A DNA stretch of 64,000 nt from JAHJQZ01 sp963676075. GTDB lineage: Bacteria > Pseudomonadota > Alphaproteobacteria > Rhizobiales > Devosiaceae. The stretch lies in assembly GCA_963676075.2 (NCBI GenBank), contig CAXXNZ010000011.1:248001-312000 (forward strand), in the 5' to 3' direction. The position numbers were made by a program, and so were the translations under genes. Of this stretch, positions 36,963 through 46,175 are shown piece after piece (within the stretch, counting starts at the first letter, position 1; the number at the start of each line of letters is the position of its first letter). Under the pieces are notes generated by a model. That model was not told the DNA's origin and made no database searches. It saw only the letters and a list, made by a program, of their open reading frames with translations.

Positions 36963-37490
36963 GTGAAAACCTTTCTCAAATACCTGACAGCGGTCCTCGA
37001 CCGCGTAAACGTGTTTTCACTCTGGCTGTCAGGTACCTGCCTTGTCGGCATGGTCATCATCATTTTCTACGTCGTTTTCGGTCGATACATCCTGCACTCG
37101 ACCCCATCCTGGGGTGAAGCGCTGTCCGTCACGCTGATGGGCTGGTTCATCTTCTTCGGCGCGGCAGTCGGTGTTTACGAACGGACCCATCTTGGTTTCG
37201 ACGTGCTCCTGCATATCGTTCCCGGCGCAGGCAGGGCAGTGCTCAGAACCATTTCCGATGTCGCCGTCCTGGCCTTCGGAATCGGCATGGTCTGGTACGG
37301 CACGGATCTCTCCATTTCCACGTGGGACGCCATTCGCCCGACCCTGGGCATTCCGGACGGCTTCCGCTACGTCCCGCTGGCCCTCGGCGGTTTTCTGATC
37401 TGCCTGTTCTCCATCAAGAGTTTGTTGGCGCGCTTCCTCGGCGAAGAAGAAGACGACTTCGACCGCTCTTCCGCATCCCTTTCCTCATAG
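36963..37490 (+). CDS. dctQ: TRAP transporter small membrane subunit DctQ
   Basis: A 175-residue protein with four membrane helices, the DctQ size and topology (FSLWLSGTCLVGMVIIIFYVV first, then RYILHSTPSWGEALSVTLMGW, a conserved family block). It starts with GTG after a GGGGGAG ribosome-binding site. It associates with DctM in the inner membrane to form the secondary transporter that uses an ion gradient. It ends 10 bases before dctM. Confidence 0.9.
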   Translation: MKTFLKYLTAVLDRVNVFSLWLSGTCLVGMVIIIFYVVFGRYILHSTPSWGEALSVTLMGWFIFFGAAVGVYERTHLGFDVLLHIVPGAGRAVLRTISDVAVLAFGIGMVWYGTDLSISTWDAIRPTLGIPDGFRYVPLALGGFLICLFSIKSLLARFLGEEEDDFDRSSASLSS

Positions 37491-37500
37491 GCGCAGCACG

Positions 37501-38781
37501 ATGGAATATTGGCTCCTGTTCGGCACATTTGCTGCCCTCCTCGTCATCGGCACACCTATTGCCTTCTGTCTCGGTGTCGCATCTTTTTTCACGATCCTTT
37601 ATCTCGGCCTGCCGCCGCTGGTTGTCTTCCAGCGCATGGCCTCGAACGTGTCGATCTTCGTGCTGATGGCGATCCCGTTCTTTATCTATGCCGGCGACCT
37701 CATGGTCAGAGGCGGCATAGCCTCACGGCTCGTCAATTTCGCCGCATCGCTGGTTGCGCATATGCGCGGCGGCATCGGCCAGGTCGGCATCATCGCCTCG
37801 ATCCTGTTCGGCGGCATTTCCGGCTCCGCCGTCGCGGACGCCTCGGCGATCGGCGGTCTGCTGATCCCGCAGATGCGTGACCGTGGCTACGGTGCCGATT
37901 ATGCCGTCAACGTCATGGTCACCTCTTCGATCATCGCCCTGCTCATCCCGCCGTCGCACAACATGATCATCTATTCGATCTCTGCTGGCGGGCGTCTGTC
38001 GATTGCCGACCTGTTCACCGCAGGCATTCTGCCGGGTCTGCTGCTTGCAATCGGCCTGATGATTGCCGCCTATATCGTTGCGCGCCGGCGCGGCTACACC
38101 ACCGAGGTCTTCCCCGGATGGCGGGCGGTCGCCACACTCGCCGTCGCGGCGATCCCCGGCTTCCTGCTGATCGGCATCATTTTCGGCGGCGTTCGTTCCG
38201 GCATCTTCACGGCGACGGAAAGCTCCGACATCGCCATTGTCTACGCGATCGGCGTCACCGTTCTGGTCATGCGGACATTGAGCTGGAAGGATTTCGTCGC
38301 CGCGACCATGGGGGCCGTGCGCACGACCGCCATGGTGCTGCTGATTGTCGGCGCCGCCGGTGCGTTCGGTTGGCTCATGGCCTACATGCACGTGCCGCAG
38401 ATCATGATCACCTTCATGAAGTCGCTGTCGGACAACCCGATCGTCATCATGCTTTTGGTGAACATCCTGCTGTTGTTCTTCGGAACCTTCATGGACATGG
38501 CCCCGCTGATCATCATCACAACGCCGATCTTCCTGCCTGTCGTGCAGGCCTACGGCGTCGACCCTGTCCATTTCGGCGTTATCCTGGTGCTGAACCTGGG
38601 CATTGGTCTGGTCACCCCGCCTGTGGGTGCGGTACTGTTCGTCGGCTGCGCCGTGGCAAAGATACCCGTATGGGAATCGATCAAGAACATCTGGCCCTTC
38701 TACACAGCCATGTTGATCGTTCTCATGCTCGTCACCTACATCCCCGCAATTTCGCTCTGGCTGCCATCGATCTTCCGGTGA
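37501..38781 (+). CDS. dctM: TRAP transporter large membrane subunit DctM
   Basis: A 426-residue polytopic protein with about twelve helices, the usual DctM length. Conserved blocks include GISGSAVADASAIGGLLIPQM, IPPSHNMIIYS and FLPVVQAYGVDPVHFGVILVLNLGIGLVTPPVG. It forms the sodium-coupled translocation path with DctQ. The gene is followed after 34 bases by kduI, so uptake and catabolism are on one transcript. Confidence 0.93.
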   Translation: MEYWLLFGTFAALLVIGTPIAFCLGVASFFTILYLGLPPLVVFQRMASNVSIFVLMAIPFFIYAGDLMVRGGIASRLVNFAASLVAHMRGGIGQVGIIASILFGGISGSAVADASAIGGLLIPQMRDRGYGADYAVNVMVTSSIIALLIPPSHNMIIYSISAGGRLSIADLFTAGILPGLLLAIGLMIAAYIVARRRGYTTEVFPGWRAVATLAVAAIPGFLLIGIIFGGVRSGIFTATESSDIAIVYAIGVTVLVMRTLSWKDFVAATMGAVRTTAMVLLIVGAAGAFGWLMAYMHVPQIMITFMKSLSDNPIVIMLLVNILLLFFGTFMDMAPLIIITTPIFLPVVQAYGVDPVHFGVILVLNLGIGLVTPPVGAVLFVGCAVAKIPVWESIKNIWPFYTAMLIVLMLVTYIPAISLWLPSIFR

Positions 38782-38815
38782 CAGCGAAATGACAACAGCC
38801 TAAAGAGGCCTCTAA

Positions 38816-39661
38816 ATGACTGCTCAGACTTACTCCTCCCGCAACGCCATCGATCCGGTACGCGCGAAGGGGATGGACACATCAGAACTTCGCGAGAACT
38901 TCCTGGTCGAAGACCTGTTCGTGCCCGGCAAGATCAACCTCACCTACACCCATTACGACCGCATGGTCGTCGGTGGCGCCACGCCGGCCGGGGACGCCCT
39001 GCCGCTCGAAGCGGTGAAATCGATGGGCACCAAGTCCTTCCTCGATCGCCGCGAAATCGCGATTTTCAATGTCGGCGCGACTGGCACCGTGTCGATCGGC
39101 TCGGAGAGCCACACACTTGAGCATCGCGACATGATCTATATCGGCATGGGTGCCGGCGAGATCAGCTTCACCAGCGCTGACGCCGCAGACCCGGCCAAGT
39201 TTTACATCATCAGCGCTCCTGCCCATACCACCTATCCGACCACCATGGTCCGGATCGGCGATGCCAAGCGCATCGATCTCGGCGGCCAGGAGACATCGAA
39301 CGAACGCTCGATCTTCCAGTTCGTTCACCCCGAAGGCATCAAGACCTGCCAGCTCGTGGTCGGCATGACCATGCTGGCATCCGGTTCGGTCTGGAACACC
39401 ATTCCGGCTCACCGCCACGACCGCCGTTCCGAAATCTATCTGTATTTCGGCATGGACCCGGCAGCGCGCATCTTCCACTTCATGGGCGAGCCCGAGGAAA
39501 CCCGGCATCTTGTCATGCAGACCGAACAGGCCGTGCTGTCGCCGGTCTGGTCGATCCACTGCGCTGCAGCGACTGCCAACTACACCTTCATCTGGGCCAT
39601 GGCCGGCGACAATGTCGACTACACCGACATCGATCCGGTGCCGCTGGAGATGATGCGATGA
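38816..39661 (+). CDS. kduI: 5-dehydro-4-deoxy-D-glucuronate isomerase
   Basis: A 281-residue cupin-fold isomerase, close to the usual 278. The zinc site motif HRHDRRSEIYLYF and the N-terminal IDPVRAKGMDTSELRENFLVEDLF match KduI. It converts 5-keto-4-deoxyuronate (DKI), produced from unsaturated galacturonate, to 2,5-diketo-3-deoxygluconate in the cytoplasm. AAGAGG precedes the ATG. Its stop overlaps kduD by four bases. With KdgF and KduD encoded here, the pathway from unsaturated uronate to KDG is complete in this cluster. No pectate lyase or KDG kinase is in the window. Confidence 0.93.
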   Translation: MTAQTYSSRNAIDPVRAKGMDTSELRENFLVEDLFVPGKINLTYTHYDRMVVGGATPAGDALPLEAVKSMGTKSFLDRREIAIFNVGATGTVSIGSESHTLEHRDMIYIGMGAGEISFTSADAADPAKFYIISAPAHTTYPTTMVRIGDAKRIDLGGQETSNERSIFQFVHPEGIKTCQLVVGMTMLASGSVWNTIPAHRHDRRSEIYLYFGMDPAARIFHFMGEPEETRHLVMQTEQAVLSPVWSIHCAAATANYTFIWAMAGDNVDYTDIDPVPLEMMR

Positions 39662-40422
39662 GCGATCTCTCCGCTTTCGATCTCACCGGCAGGCGCGTCG
39701 TCGTCACCGGAGCGGGGACCGGCATCGGACAGGGCATGACGCTGTCGCTCATTCGCGCCGGCGCCGAGATTGTCGGCGTCGACTTGATGGCGATGGACGA
39801 AACGGCCAGCATGGTCGCGGACATGGGCGGCAAGTTCTCCGCCCATTCCACCAATCTGGGCGACCGCTCGAACGTCACCGCCTTGATCGACACGCTATCG
39901 GATGTCCACGGGCCGCTCGACGGTATCTGCAACAACGCAGGCATCATCAGGCGCGAGGATTCGGACAAGCTTTCCGAAAAGGATTGGGACGAGGTCATCG
40001 CCATCAACATGACCGCCGTGTTCCTTCTGTCGCAAAGCTTCGGACGCAGACTCCTCGCCGAAGGCCGCAAGGGCAAGATCGTCAACACTGCCTCGCTGCT
40101 GAGCTTCCAGGGTGGCATCCGTGTTGCGTCCTACACCGCCTCGAAGCACGGCGTTGCCGGCATCACCAAGATCCTCGCCAACGAGTGGGCGGCCAAAGGT
40201 ATCAACGTCAACGCCATCGCGCCGGGTTACATCGCCACCAACAACACGGCGGCCTTGCGGGCCGACGAGAAGCGCAGCAATGCCATACTCGAACGCATCC
40301 CTGCAGGGCGCTGGGGCGTAGCTTCCGACATCGGCGACACCGCGGCGTTCCTGATGGCGCCAGCCTCGGATTACATCCACGGCACGATCATTCCGGTCGA
40401 TGGCGGCTGGCTGGCGCGCTAG
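39658..40422 (+). CDS. kduD: 2-dehydro-3-deoxy-D-gluconate 5-dehydrogenase
   Basis: A 254-residue short-chain dehydrogenase. The NAD(P) motif TGAGTGIGQG is at the N-terminus, with NNAGI, and the catalytic Tyr and Lys in YTASKHG. It reduces 2,5-diketo-3-deoxygluconate to KDG, following KduI. The start overlaps the kduI stop (ATGA). The stop lies at the first bases of a RIME-like repeat that separates it from kdgF. Confidence 0.92.
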   Translation: MSDLSAFDLTGRRVVVTGAGTGIGQGMTLSLIRAGAEIVGVDLMAMDETASMVADMGGKFSAHSTNLGDRSNVTALIDTLSDVHGPLDGICNNAGIIRREDSDKLSEKDWDEVIAINMTAVFLLSQSFGRRLLAEGRKGKIVNTASLLSFQGGIRVASYTASKHGVAGITKILANEWAAKGINVNAIAPGYIATNNTAALRADEKRSNAILERIPAGRWGVASDIGDTAAFLMAPASDYIHGTIIPVDGGWLAR

Positions 40423-40522
40423 AGCATTTCCCGGTGAAGTGGACACCGGTTCACCGTTCGGAAATGCGATCAAACAAGAACTCAGGGCTTTTCACTGTTT
40501 CATGGAAACAGTGAAAAGCCCT
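40421..40522. repeat. RIME-like palindromic repeat, copy 2
   Basis: Starts inside the kduD stop codon and ends with a perfect 18-bp stem: AGGGCTTTTCACTGTTTC (40484-40501) and GAAACAGTGAAAAGCCCT (40505-40522) around ATG. A second palindrome sits in the CGGTGAA...TTCACCG part. It shares order and sequence with the copy at 26942-27043. Such elements are typical intergenic repeats of rhizobia and may act as terminators or mRNA stabilisers here. Confidence 0.75.
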
Positions 40523-40606
40523 GACGTCCGAATGGCACCGAACATGGACGCGGAGGCGGATCGAAACGCTTCCGCGTTTTTCTTTTGCGAACACGGAGAC
40601 TTATCC

Positions 40607-40945
40607 ATGACCGACAGCCCCATCTATGTGCAGCCGACCGACGCCGACTGGGTCACGGTTGGTCCCGGCCTGAAGCGCCGACTTCTCTGCCACGACGAAC
40701 ACCTGATGATGGTCGAGGTCGCCTTCGAGAAAGGTGCAATCGGCGCCATGCACTCGCACCCCCATATCCAGGTCAGCCTCGTCGCGTCGGGCGTATTCGA
40801 GCTCGATATCGGCGGCGACAAGAAGGTGCTGAAGGCCGGTGACAGCTACCGCGTGCCGGCGGATGTGATGCATGGCGCAGTTGCGCTCAAAGACGGGGTT
40901 CTTATCGACACGTTCACCCCACATCGCGCCGATTTTCTCGACTGA
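40607..40945 (+). CDS. kdgF: KdgF-like cupin, unsaturated uronate linearisation
   Basis: A 112-residue single-domain cupin with the metal motif HSHPHIQVSLVASGVFE and a second-motif histidine at VMHGAVAL. KdgF opens the 4,5-unsaturated uronate ring to give DKI, the KduI substrate, which fits its place after kduI and kduD. The ATG at 40607 follows CGGAGA. The earlier in-frame extension starts inside the repeat and is rejected. It converges on the alpha/beta hydrolase gene. Confidence 0.88.
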   Translation: MTDSPIYVQPTDADWVTVGPGLKRRLLCHDEHLMMVEVAFEKGAIGAMHSHPHIQVSLVASGVFELDIGGDKKVLKAGDSYRVPADVMHGAVALKDGVLIDTFTPHRADFLD

Positions 40946-40962
40946 CGAGGCATCGCGACCGG

Positions 40963-41895
40963 TTATTCGGCCGCGGCAAGCTCTGCTTCGAGGCTCGAGA
41001 TGAAGCCCCTCAGATCATCAAGAACCGTCTTCGAGCCAGGCCCGACCCACATGAAGTGCCCGAACTGATTGTCGTATAGCTTGAGGCTTGCACGGCTGAT
41101 CAGCCGTTTAGCCCGTTCGACATGACTGAGGTCGATCATTGCGTCATTACGCGAGGCCTGCAGCAGTGTCGGGCAGCGGACCTGTTCCAGCACCTGGTCG
41201 TCCAGCTTGTGGTCGAGATCCGCCGACAGGCCCGAATGGGAACGCAACGAGTTGATCCTCTCACGAAGTTGGGCCACGTCTTCGCTGTCCACCCCTTCGA
41301 TGGCGAGTGTCGAGATGTTGTTGACGAAACTCTTGGCCGCCTTGTCGGGGAACATCCGGAAAGCCATGCGCGTCGCCGTCCACACGTAACGCTCATAGCG
41401 CGGGCCATAGAGCATCTTGGAACGACGATAATTCTTGTCTGTGGGCGAAAGCCACGGCCCGGTAATGGCGGACTCAAGCACCAGTGCGCGCGTCTTTTCG
41501 GGAAACTGGGCTGCGAATTCAATGGCTGGACGTCCGCCGAGCGAAACGCCGATCGCCACCACCGGCCCAACACCGAGATGATCGAGCAGCTCGGCAATGA
41601 CCTGGGCCGTGGCCTCCGCCGTCTCGTTGCCTTCGAGATCCGTGGCGCCATAGCCGGGACGCGAGGGCACGATCAGACGGGTGGTGGTGAAATCGAAGAC
41701 CTTGTCGAAAGTCGTGTTGCGGGCGTTGCCCTGTCCGCCGTGGAAAAACAGGACCGGCTCCCCCTGCCCGATATCCCGGAATTCCACCCTGCCGCGCGAG
41801 GTGTCGATCACCTGCGTTTCATGGCCCGAACTGTTCACCCTGGTCCCCAATACTCCCGGCACGCGATAACTCGCATCACCAGCTTCGCCGCACAC
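40963..41895 (-). CDS. Alpha/beta hydrolase
   Basis: A 310-residue alpha/beta-hydrolase fold protein. The oxyanion region is LFFHGGQG, the nucleophile elbow GVSLGG, the catalytic acid in SRNDAMID and the catalytic His in FGHFMWVG. All parts of the triad are present. The substrate cannot be read from sequence; esterase, lipase-like and C-C hydrolase roles are all possible. The N-terminus up to about residue 24 looks non-homologous, so a start further in (near SSGHETQVI) is possible. It converges on kdgF with a 17-base gap. Confidence 0.82.
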   Translation of the reverse strand: MCGEAGDASYRVPGVLGTRVNSSGHETQVIDTSRGRVEFRDIGQGEPVLFFHGGQGNARNTTFDKVFDFTTTRLIVPSRPGYGATDLEGNETAEATAQVIAELLDHLGVGPVVAIGVSLGGRPAIEFAAQFPEKTRALVLESAITGPWLSPTDKNYRRSKMLYGPRYERYVWTATRMAFRMFPDKAAKSFVNNISTLAIEGVDSEDVAQLRERINSLRSHSGLSADLDHKLDDQVLEQVRCPTLLQASRNDAMIDLSHVERAKRLISRASLKLYDNQFGHFMWVGPGSKTVLDDLRGFISSLEAELAAAE

Positions 41896-41984
41896 ATCCC
41901 GGCGTCAAGCGATAACGCCTTGTTAACCTTGATTTTGCGCGCAGATGGTCGCCCCCGCCATGCGGTCTTTTCGCCCGGTTGCCG

Positions 41985-42515
41985 CTATTTGCGATCGAAG
42001 GGAACCGAAGTCGTCATCTTGACGTCCGAATCCTTGACCCAGACATCGAAGTCGACGGTGTAGGTGTCATTCGGCATCAAGGTCAGCTTGGCCCCTATGG
42101 TCAGATCGTGGCCTTCATGCTGGTTCTGCTGCTTGAAGTCGAAAACGATATTGGAACCGCGCTGGCGGCCGATGGCGACGCCCTCGAACTTGGTGGTCGA
42201 GTTCATCGAGCCTTCAAAGCGATTTGCGTCGTCGTTGTATTTGACGGTGCCGCTGATGTTGAGGTTCAGTCCGGCCACGGCGCAGCGCCCGGTGTAGTTG
42301 ATCTTGCCTTCGCCACCGTTGGCTATGATGTTACGGCACGTAAACTTTTCCGGTTCCTCACCGCCGACCAGTTCTCCGCTGCCGCGCCAGTTGCCGACAT
42401 AGGACAGCAGCTGCGCATCCTGTTTCGGTCCGGCGAAACCGGGCTGCGTAGATGACGCCAAAAGGACCAGACCCGAAATCGCCAGAACTGCTTTCAGGTA
42501 TGTGGATCTGGACAT
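41985..42515 (-). CDS. Secreted protein of unknown function
   Basis: A 176-residue protein with a signal peptide (residues 1-28, ...VLLASSTQPGFAG). The mature part is polar and predicted mostly beta (SYVGNWRGSGELVGG, NISGTVKYNDDANRFEGSMN), reminiscent of small lipocalin-like or DUF-type periplasmic proteins. Two cysteines, at TCRN and GRCAV, may form a disulfide. I do not recognise a named family. It is monocistronic and divergent from the ABC transporter genes. Confidence 0.7.
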   Translation of the reverse strand: MSRSTYLKAVLAISGLVLLASSTQPGFAGPKQDAQLLSYVGNWRGSGELVGGEEPEKFTCRNIIANGGEGKINYTGRCAVAGLNLNISGTVKYNDDANRFEGSMNSTTKFEGVAIGRQRGSNIVFDFKQQNQHEGHDLTIGAKLTLMPNDTYTVDFDVWVKDSDVKMTTSVPFDRK

Positions 42516-42820
42516 GTTCGAATGCTCCTATGCGAGTCTCACGATCTGCGGGACATATAGCAAAAGTAATAGGGTATGCAGCAGCAGCCAACCATGGCGT
42601 CGCATTTTCGTGACAGCGTTTCTTTATCGGTCGAAATGACGCAGCTTTTGGGAGTGGCCACACGCCCGCATCAACACCATCTTCCCTTATCAGGATTTGG
42701 CGTTCCGCCCGAATCCGGGTTAGAACTTAATCAAGTGGCAGAGTAGAACCAGACCGCAATTGCAGCGGAGTTCAGATTATTGCTGTCGCGAACTGGGGCC
42801 ATCGAAAGACGAAATCGGAC
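42516..42820. other. Intergenic region with divergent promoters presumed
   Basis: About 305 bases between the secreted hypothetical protein and the ABC genes. No open frame of interest, no clear hairpin and no reliable -35/-10 pair was found. Confidence 0.4.
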
Positions 42821-43540
42821 ATGACGACATCTGTGCCGAATGCGCCGCTGATCGAGACGGTGAATGCCAATCTTCATCTGATGTCGGGCAAGGAACAGCT
42901 GCACATCCTCAAGGATGTCAGTTTTTCGGTCGACCCGGCAGAAGTGGTGGCCATCGTCGGTCCATCGGGTAGCGGCAAGACCTCGCTTCTCATGGTTCTG
43001 GCCGGTCTTGAAAAGGCCACCAGCGGCGAAGTCAACGTCGACGGGCATCATCTATCGGGACTGAACGAAGATGCCCTCGCCCGCTTCCGCCGCAAGAGCC
43101 TCGGCATCCTGTTCCAGAATTTTCATCTCGTCCCCTCGCTCACCGCCATCGAGAACGTGGCGCTGGCGCTCGAGATAGCCGATGCCGGCCTGCCCTATGC
43201 TAGAGTTCGAGAAGCCGCCAAACACGCGCTCGAAGAAGTGGGCCTTGGCGATCGCATCACCCACCTGCCGAGCGCCCTGTCTGGCGGCGAACAACAGCGC
43301 GTCGCGCTGGCCCGCGCCATGGTTGCCAAACCGCGACTGCTGCTGGCCGACGAGCCAACCGGAAATCTCGACCAGGACGCCGGCGCCCGCGTCATTGCCT
43401 TGATGTTCGATCTCGCCCGCAAGCATGGGACCGCAGTGGTGCTCATCACCCATGACAACGGTCTGGCCAACCGCGCCGACAGGCGTCTGTCGATGAACCG
43501 CGGCCAACTGCTCGAACTCGCCGGAGCATCCGCGGCATGA
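42821..43540 (+). CDS. ABC transporter ATP-binding protein, LolD/YbbA type
   Basis: A 239-residue ATPase with Walker A GPSGSGKTS, signature LSGGEQQRVALARAM and Walker B LLLADEPTGNLDQDAG. The last is typical of the LolD/MacB/YbbA group. Its partner is the 849-residue FtsX-type permease whose ATG overlaps its stop by four bases. This group moves lipids, lipoproteins or peptides, or transmits force, at the inner membrane rather than importing nutrients. The combination with a large two-FtsX-domain permease is the YbbAP arrangement. Confidence 0.88.
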   Translation: MTTSVPNAPLIETVNANLHLMSGKEQLHILKDVSFSVDPAEVVAIVGPSGSGKTSLLMVLAGLEKATSGEVNVDGHHLSGLNEDALARFRRKSLGILFQNFHLVPSLTAIENVALALEIADAGLPYARVREAAKHALEEVGLGDRITHLPSALSGGEQQRVALARAMVAKPRLLLADEPTGNLDQDAGARVIALMFDLARKHGTAVVLITHDNGLANRADRRLSMNRGQLLELAGASAA

Positions 43541-46086
43541 GACGTTTGATGAGCTGGATGCGCGTTGCCGTTATCGATCTTCGCGGCGACATGCGCCGTT
43601 TCATCGTTCTCATTGCCTGTCTGGCACTCGGCACCTCCGTCATCGCTGCCGTCGGATCGGTCGGCACCAGCCTCAAGAACGCCGTCGACAACGACACCAC
43701 CACGCTTATGGGTGGCGATCTGCAGGTATCGCGTCCGGATCGTCCGGCAACGCCCGAGGAACTCGCCTACCTCAAAACCCTCGGCAAGGTCTCGTATGTC
43801 GTTGATTCCGCCGCGCGCGGTGTGGCCGGCGATGAATCGACGCTCATCGACCTACTGGCGGCCGACAATGCCTATCCGCTTCTGGGCAACGTCGTCAGCC
43901 CGCAACTGCCACCGGGCAACAAACCTGCCGAACTGCTCGACAAGCGTGATGGTGTCTGGGGTGCCGTGGTCGATCCGGTCATCTTCGATCGCCTTGGCAT
44001 CGCCATGGGTGGGCATTTCGACATCGGCCAGACCGAGTTCGAAGTGCGCGGCACCATCACCAGCCTGCCCGACAATGCAGTGCGCGGCTTCCAGCTTGGA
44101 CTGACGGCTCTGATCTCGACCGACGCCTATGCGACGATGACAGATCTCAGAGCACCGCTTCCGGGCCTTCTGACCCACAACACCTACAAGATCGTCCTGC
44201 CGACGCACGATTTCGTCACGGTGAAAAAGCAGATCGAGGAGCATTTCGCCGACAATGCCTGGAAGGTCAAATCCCCGCGCGAGGTCGCCGGAGAGCTGAT
44301 CCGTTTCTACGACATGTTCACGCGCTTCCTGCTGATCGTCGGCCTCAGCTCGCTGCTGGTCGGTGGCGTCGGCGTGTCGAGTGGCGTCATGTCCTATATT
44401 GGTGAGCGCCAGCATGGCATTGCCGTCTTCCGCAGTCTCGGAGCGACGAGCGCCAGGATTCTCGTTCACTTCCTCACCCAGATCGGCATTCTGACCGGCA
44501 TTGGTGTGCTGATCGGCGTTGCCGCCGGCGCCATCGCCTCGCTGGTTCTTCTTCCAATCGTCGGCAACATGATCGCCGTATCCCTGCCGCCGGCTGTCGA
44601 ATGGATGTCGCTGGCAACCGCCGCTGCCTTTGGCATGATCGCCGGCTTTGCCTATTCCTTCCTGCCGCTGATGCAGGCCCAGCGTGTTTCTCCGGCACTG
44701 TTGTTCCGCTCTCTCGGCTCGGTGCCGCCGAGCGTCGATTTCAGAACCTTCACCCAACTCAACATCCTAATACCGATCATTGTGTCGGCTCTTGCCCTGT
44801 TCGGCTTGGCCGTCATCATCACCGGCGATCTTGCGCTTGTCGGCTATTACGCGCTCGGCGTCGTCGGCACGTTCGTGGTGTTGCGTCTGGCCGCGTCGGG
44901 CCTGATGTGGCTGTTCCGGCGCCTGCCACCGCCGCGCCGGGCCGTATTGCGTCATGCCCTGAGAAACATTCCGGCCCCCGGTTCAAGCGCCTCGGTTGTC
45001 GTCGTTTCGCTCGGCCTCGGGTTGGCGCTGCTGCTGATCATCGCCCTGCTCGATGCCAACCTGCACAACCAGTTGACCGGCCAGATCGTCAAGGACGCGC
45101 CGACGTTCGTGGTCACGGACCTTTTCAGCGACGAGGTTGCCGATCTTGAAGATCTGCAAAAGACCGATCCGGCGATGACCGAATTCAGATCCAGTCCAAT
45201 GCTGCGTGGCGCCATTACGGCCATCGACGGACGCGATCCGGAGAGCTACCAGCAGGCCGGCGAGGAAGCCTCGTTCATGCTGGCGCGCGACATTCCGATG
45301 ACATTCGTCGCCGATCTGCCAGCAAATTCGACGGTCACCGACGGCGAATGGTGGCCGGCCGACTACAACGGCCCGCCCCTGGTTTCGCTCAGGCAAACCA
45401 TGAAGACCCAGCTCGGCCTCAAGGTCGGCGACACCATGGATTTCAAGATTTTCGGTGACGACATCAAGGCAAAGATCGCCAACTTCCGGGATTTCGATTT
45501 CCAGAACGGCATCAATTTCATGGTGACGTTCTCGCCGGGCACGCTCGACAAATATCCCGCGACCTATCTCGGCACCATCAAGGCGGCCGAAGGTCAGGAA
45601 AAGAACCTCGAACGTACGCTCACCCGCGCCTTCCCCGATGTCAGCTTCCTGCCGATCGGCGACGCTCTCAAGCAGGCAGCGATCCTGTTCGACAAACTCT
45701 CGATGGCGGTCAACACCGTCGGCGGCCTTGCGGTCATCAACGGATTGCTGGTGCTGGCCGGCACCATGGCATCGGGCCGCAAGCGTCGCGAAGCCGATGC
45801 CACCATCGAGAAGGTGCTCGGCGCGACGCGCGGCGATGTGCTCAAGGTGTTCGTGCTCGAATATGCCCTGCTCGGCGCCTTCTCCGCTTTGGTCGCCACG
45901 GTCATCGGCATCGCCGCCGCATGGCTCATTTCGGTCAAGGCGCTCGAAGTCGACTTCTATGCCGACCCGGTGCTGCTGCTGGAGGTGATTGCCGGTGCCA
46001 TCGCCTTGACCATCGCCACCGGCGCGCTCACGACTTGGCAAGCCTTGTCAACGCCTCCGGCCCGTCACCTGCGCGGCGCAGCCTGA
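43537..46086 (+). CDS. FtsX-like ABC permease (YbbP type)
   Basis: An 849-residue membrane protein with an N-terminal helix (about 20-42) and a MacB_PCD-like periplasmic region (about 45-240). The first FtsX domain (about 260-400) includes VSSGVMSYIGERQHGIAVFRSLGATS. A second periplasmic region follows, and a C-terminal FtsX domain (about 720-845) carries KRREADATIEKVLGATRGDVL. Duplicate FtsX domains in one chain make it YbbP-like rather than LolC/LolE-like. It starts on the stop of its ATPase gene. The substrate is unknown. A perfect hairpin 5 bases after its stop likely terminates it. Confidence 0.88.
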   Translation: MRRLMSWMRVAVIDLRGDMRRFIVLIACLALGTSVIAAVGSVGTSLKNAVDNDTTTLMGGDLQVSRPDRPATPEELAYLKTLGKVSYVVDSAARGVAGDESTLIDLLAADNAYPLLGNVVSPQLPPGNKPAELLDKRDGVWGAVVDPVIFDRLGIAMGGHFDIGQTEFEVRGTITSLPDNAVRGFQLGLTALISTDAYATMTDLRAPLPGLLTHNTYKIVLPTHDFVTVKKQIEEHFADNAWKVKSPREVAGELIRFYDMFTRFLLIVGLSSLLVGGVGVSSGVMSYIGERQHGIAVFRSLGATSARILVHFLTQIGILTGIGVLIGVAAGAIASLVLLPIVGNMIAVSLPPAVEWMSLATAAAFGMIAGFAYSFLPLMQAQRVSPALLFRSLGSVPPSVDFRTFTQLNILIPIIVSALALFGLAVIITGDLALVGYYALGVVGTFVVLRLAASGLMWLFRRLPPPRRAVLRHALRNIPAPGSSASVVVVSLGLGLALLLIIALLDANLHNQLTGQIVKDAPTFVVTDLFSDEVADLEDLQKTDPAMTEFRSSPMLRGAITAIDGRDPESYQQAGEEASFMLARDIPMTFVADLPANSTVTDGEWWPADYNGPPLVSLRQTMKTQLGLKVGDTMDFKIFGDDIKAKIANFRDFDFQNGINFMVTFSPGTLDKYPATYLGTIKAAEGQEKNLERTLTRAFPDVSFLPIGDALKQAAILFDKLSMAVNTVGGLAVINGLLVLAGTMASGRKRREADATIEKVLGATRGDVLKVFVLEYALLGAFSALVATVIGIAAAWLISVKALEVDFYADPVLLLEVIAGAIALTIATGALTTWQALSTPPARHLRGAA

Positions 46087-46090
46087 ATCA

Positions 46091-46124
46091 GTTTCGGCAA
46101 AAGCGGAAACGCTTTTGCCGAAAC
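46091..46124. terminator. Perfect hairpin between convergent genes
   Basis: GTTTCGGCAAAAGCG (46091-46105) and CGCTTTTGCCGAAAC (46110-46124) form a perfect 15-bp stem closed by a GAAA tetraloop. It lies 4 bases after the FtsX-type permease stop and about 50 before the convergent TIM-barrel gene, so it can act on both strands. There is no flanking T run. It may also be a short intergenic repeat. Confidence 0.7.
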
Positions 46125-46175
46125 CAAATACGTCAGCAGATCAGATCAAGCCACCGGCTCAGAGCCGAAAGCAGC

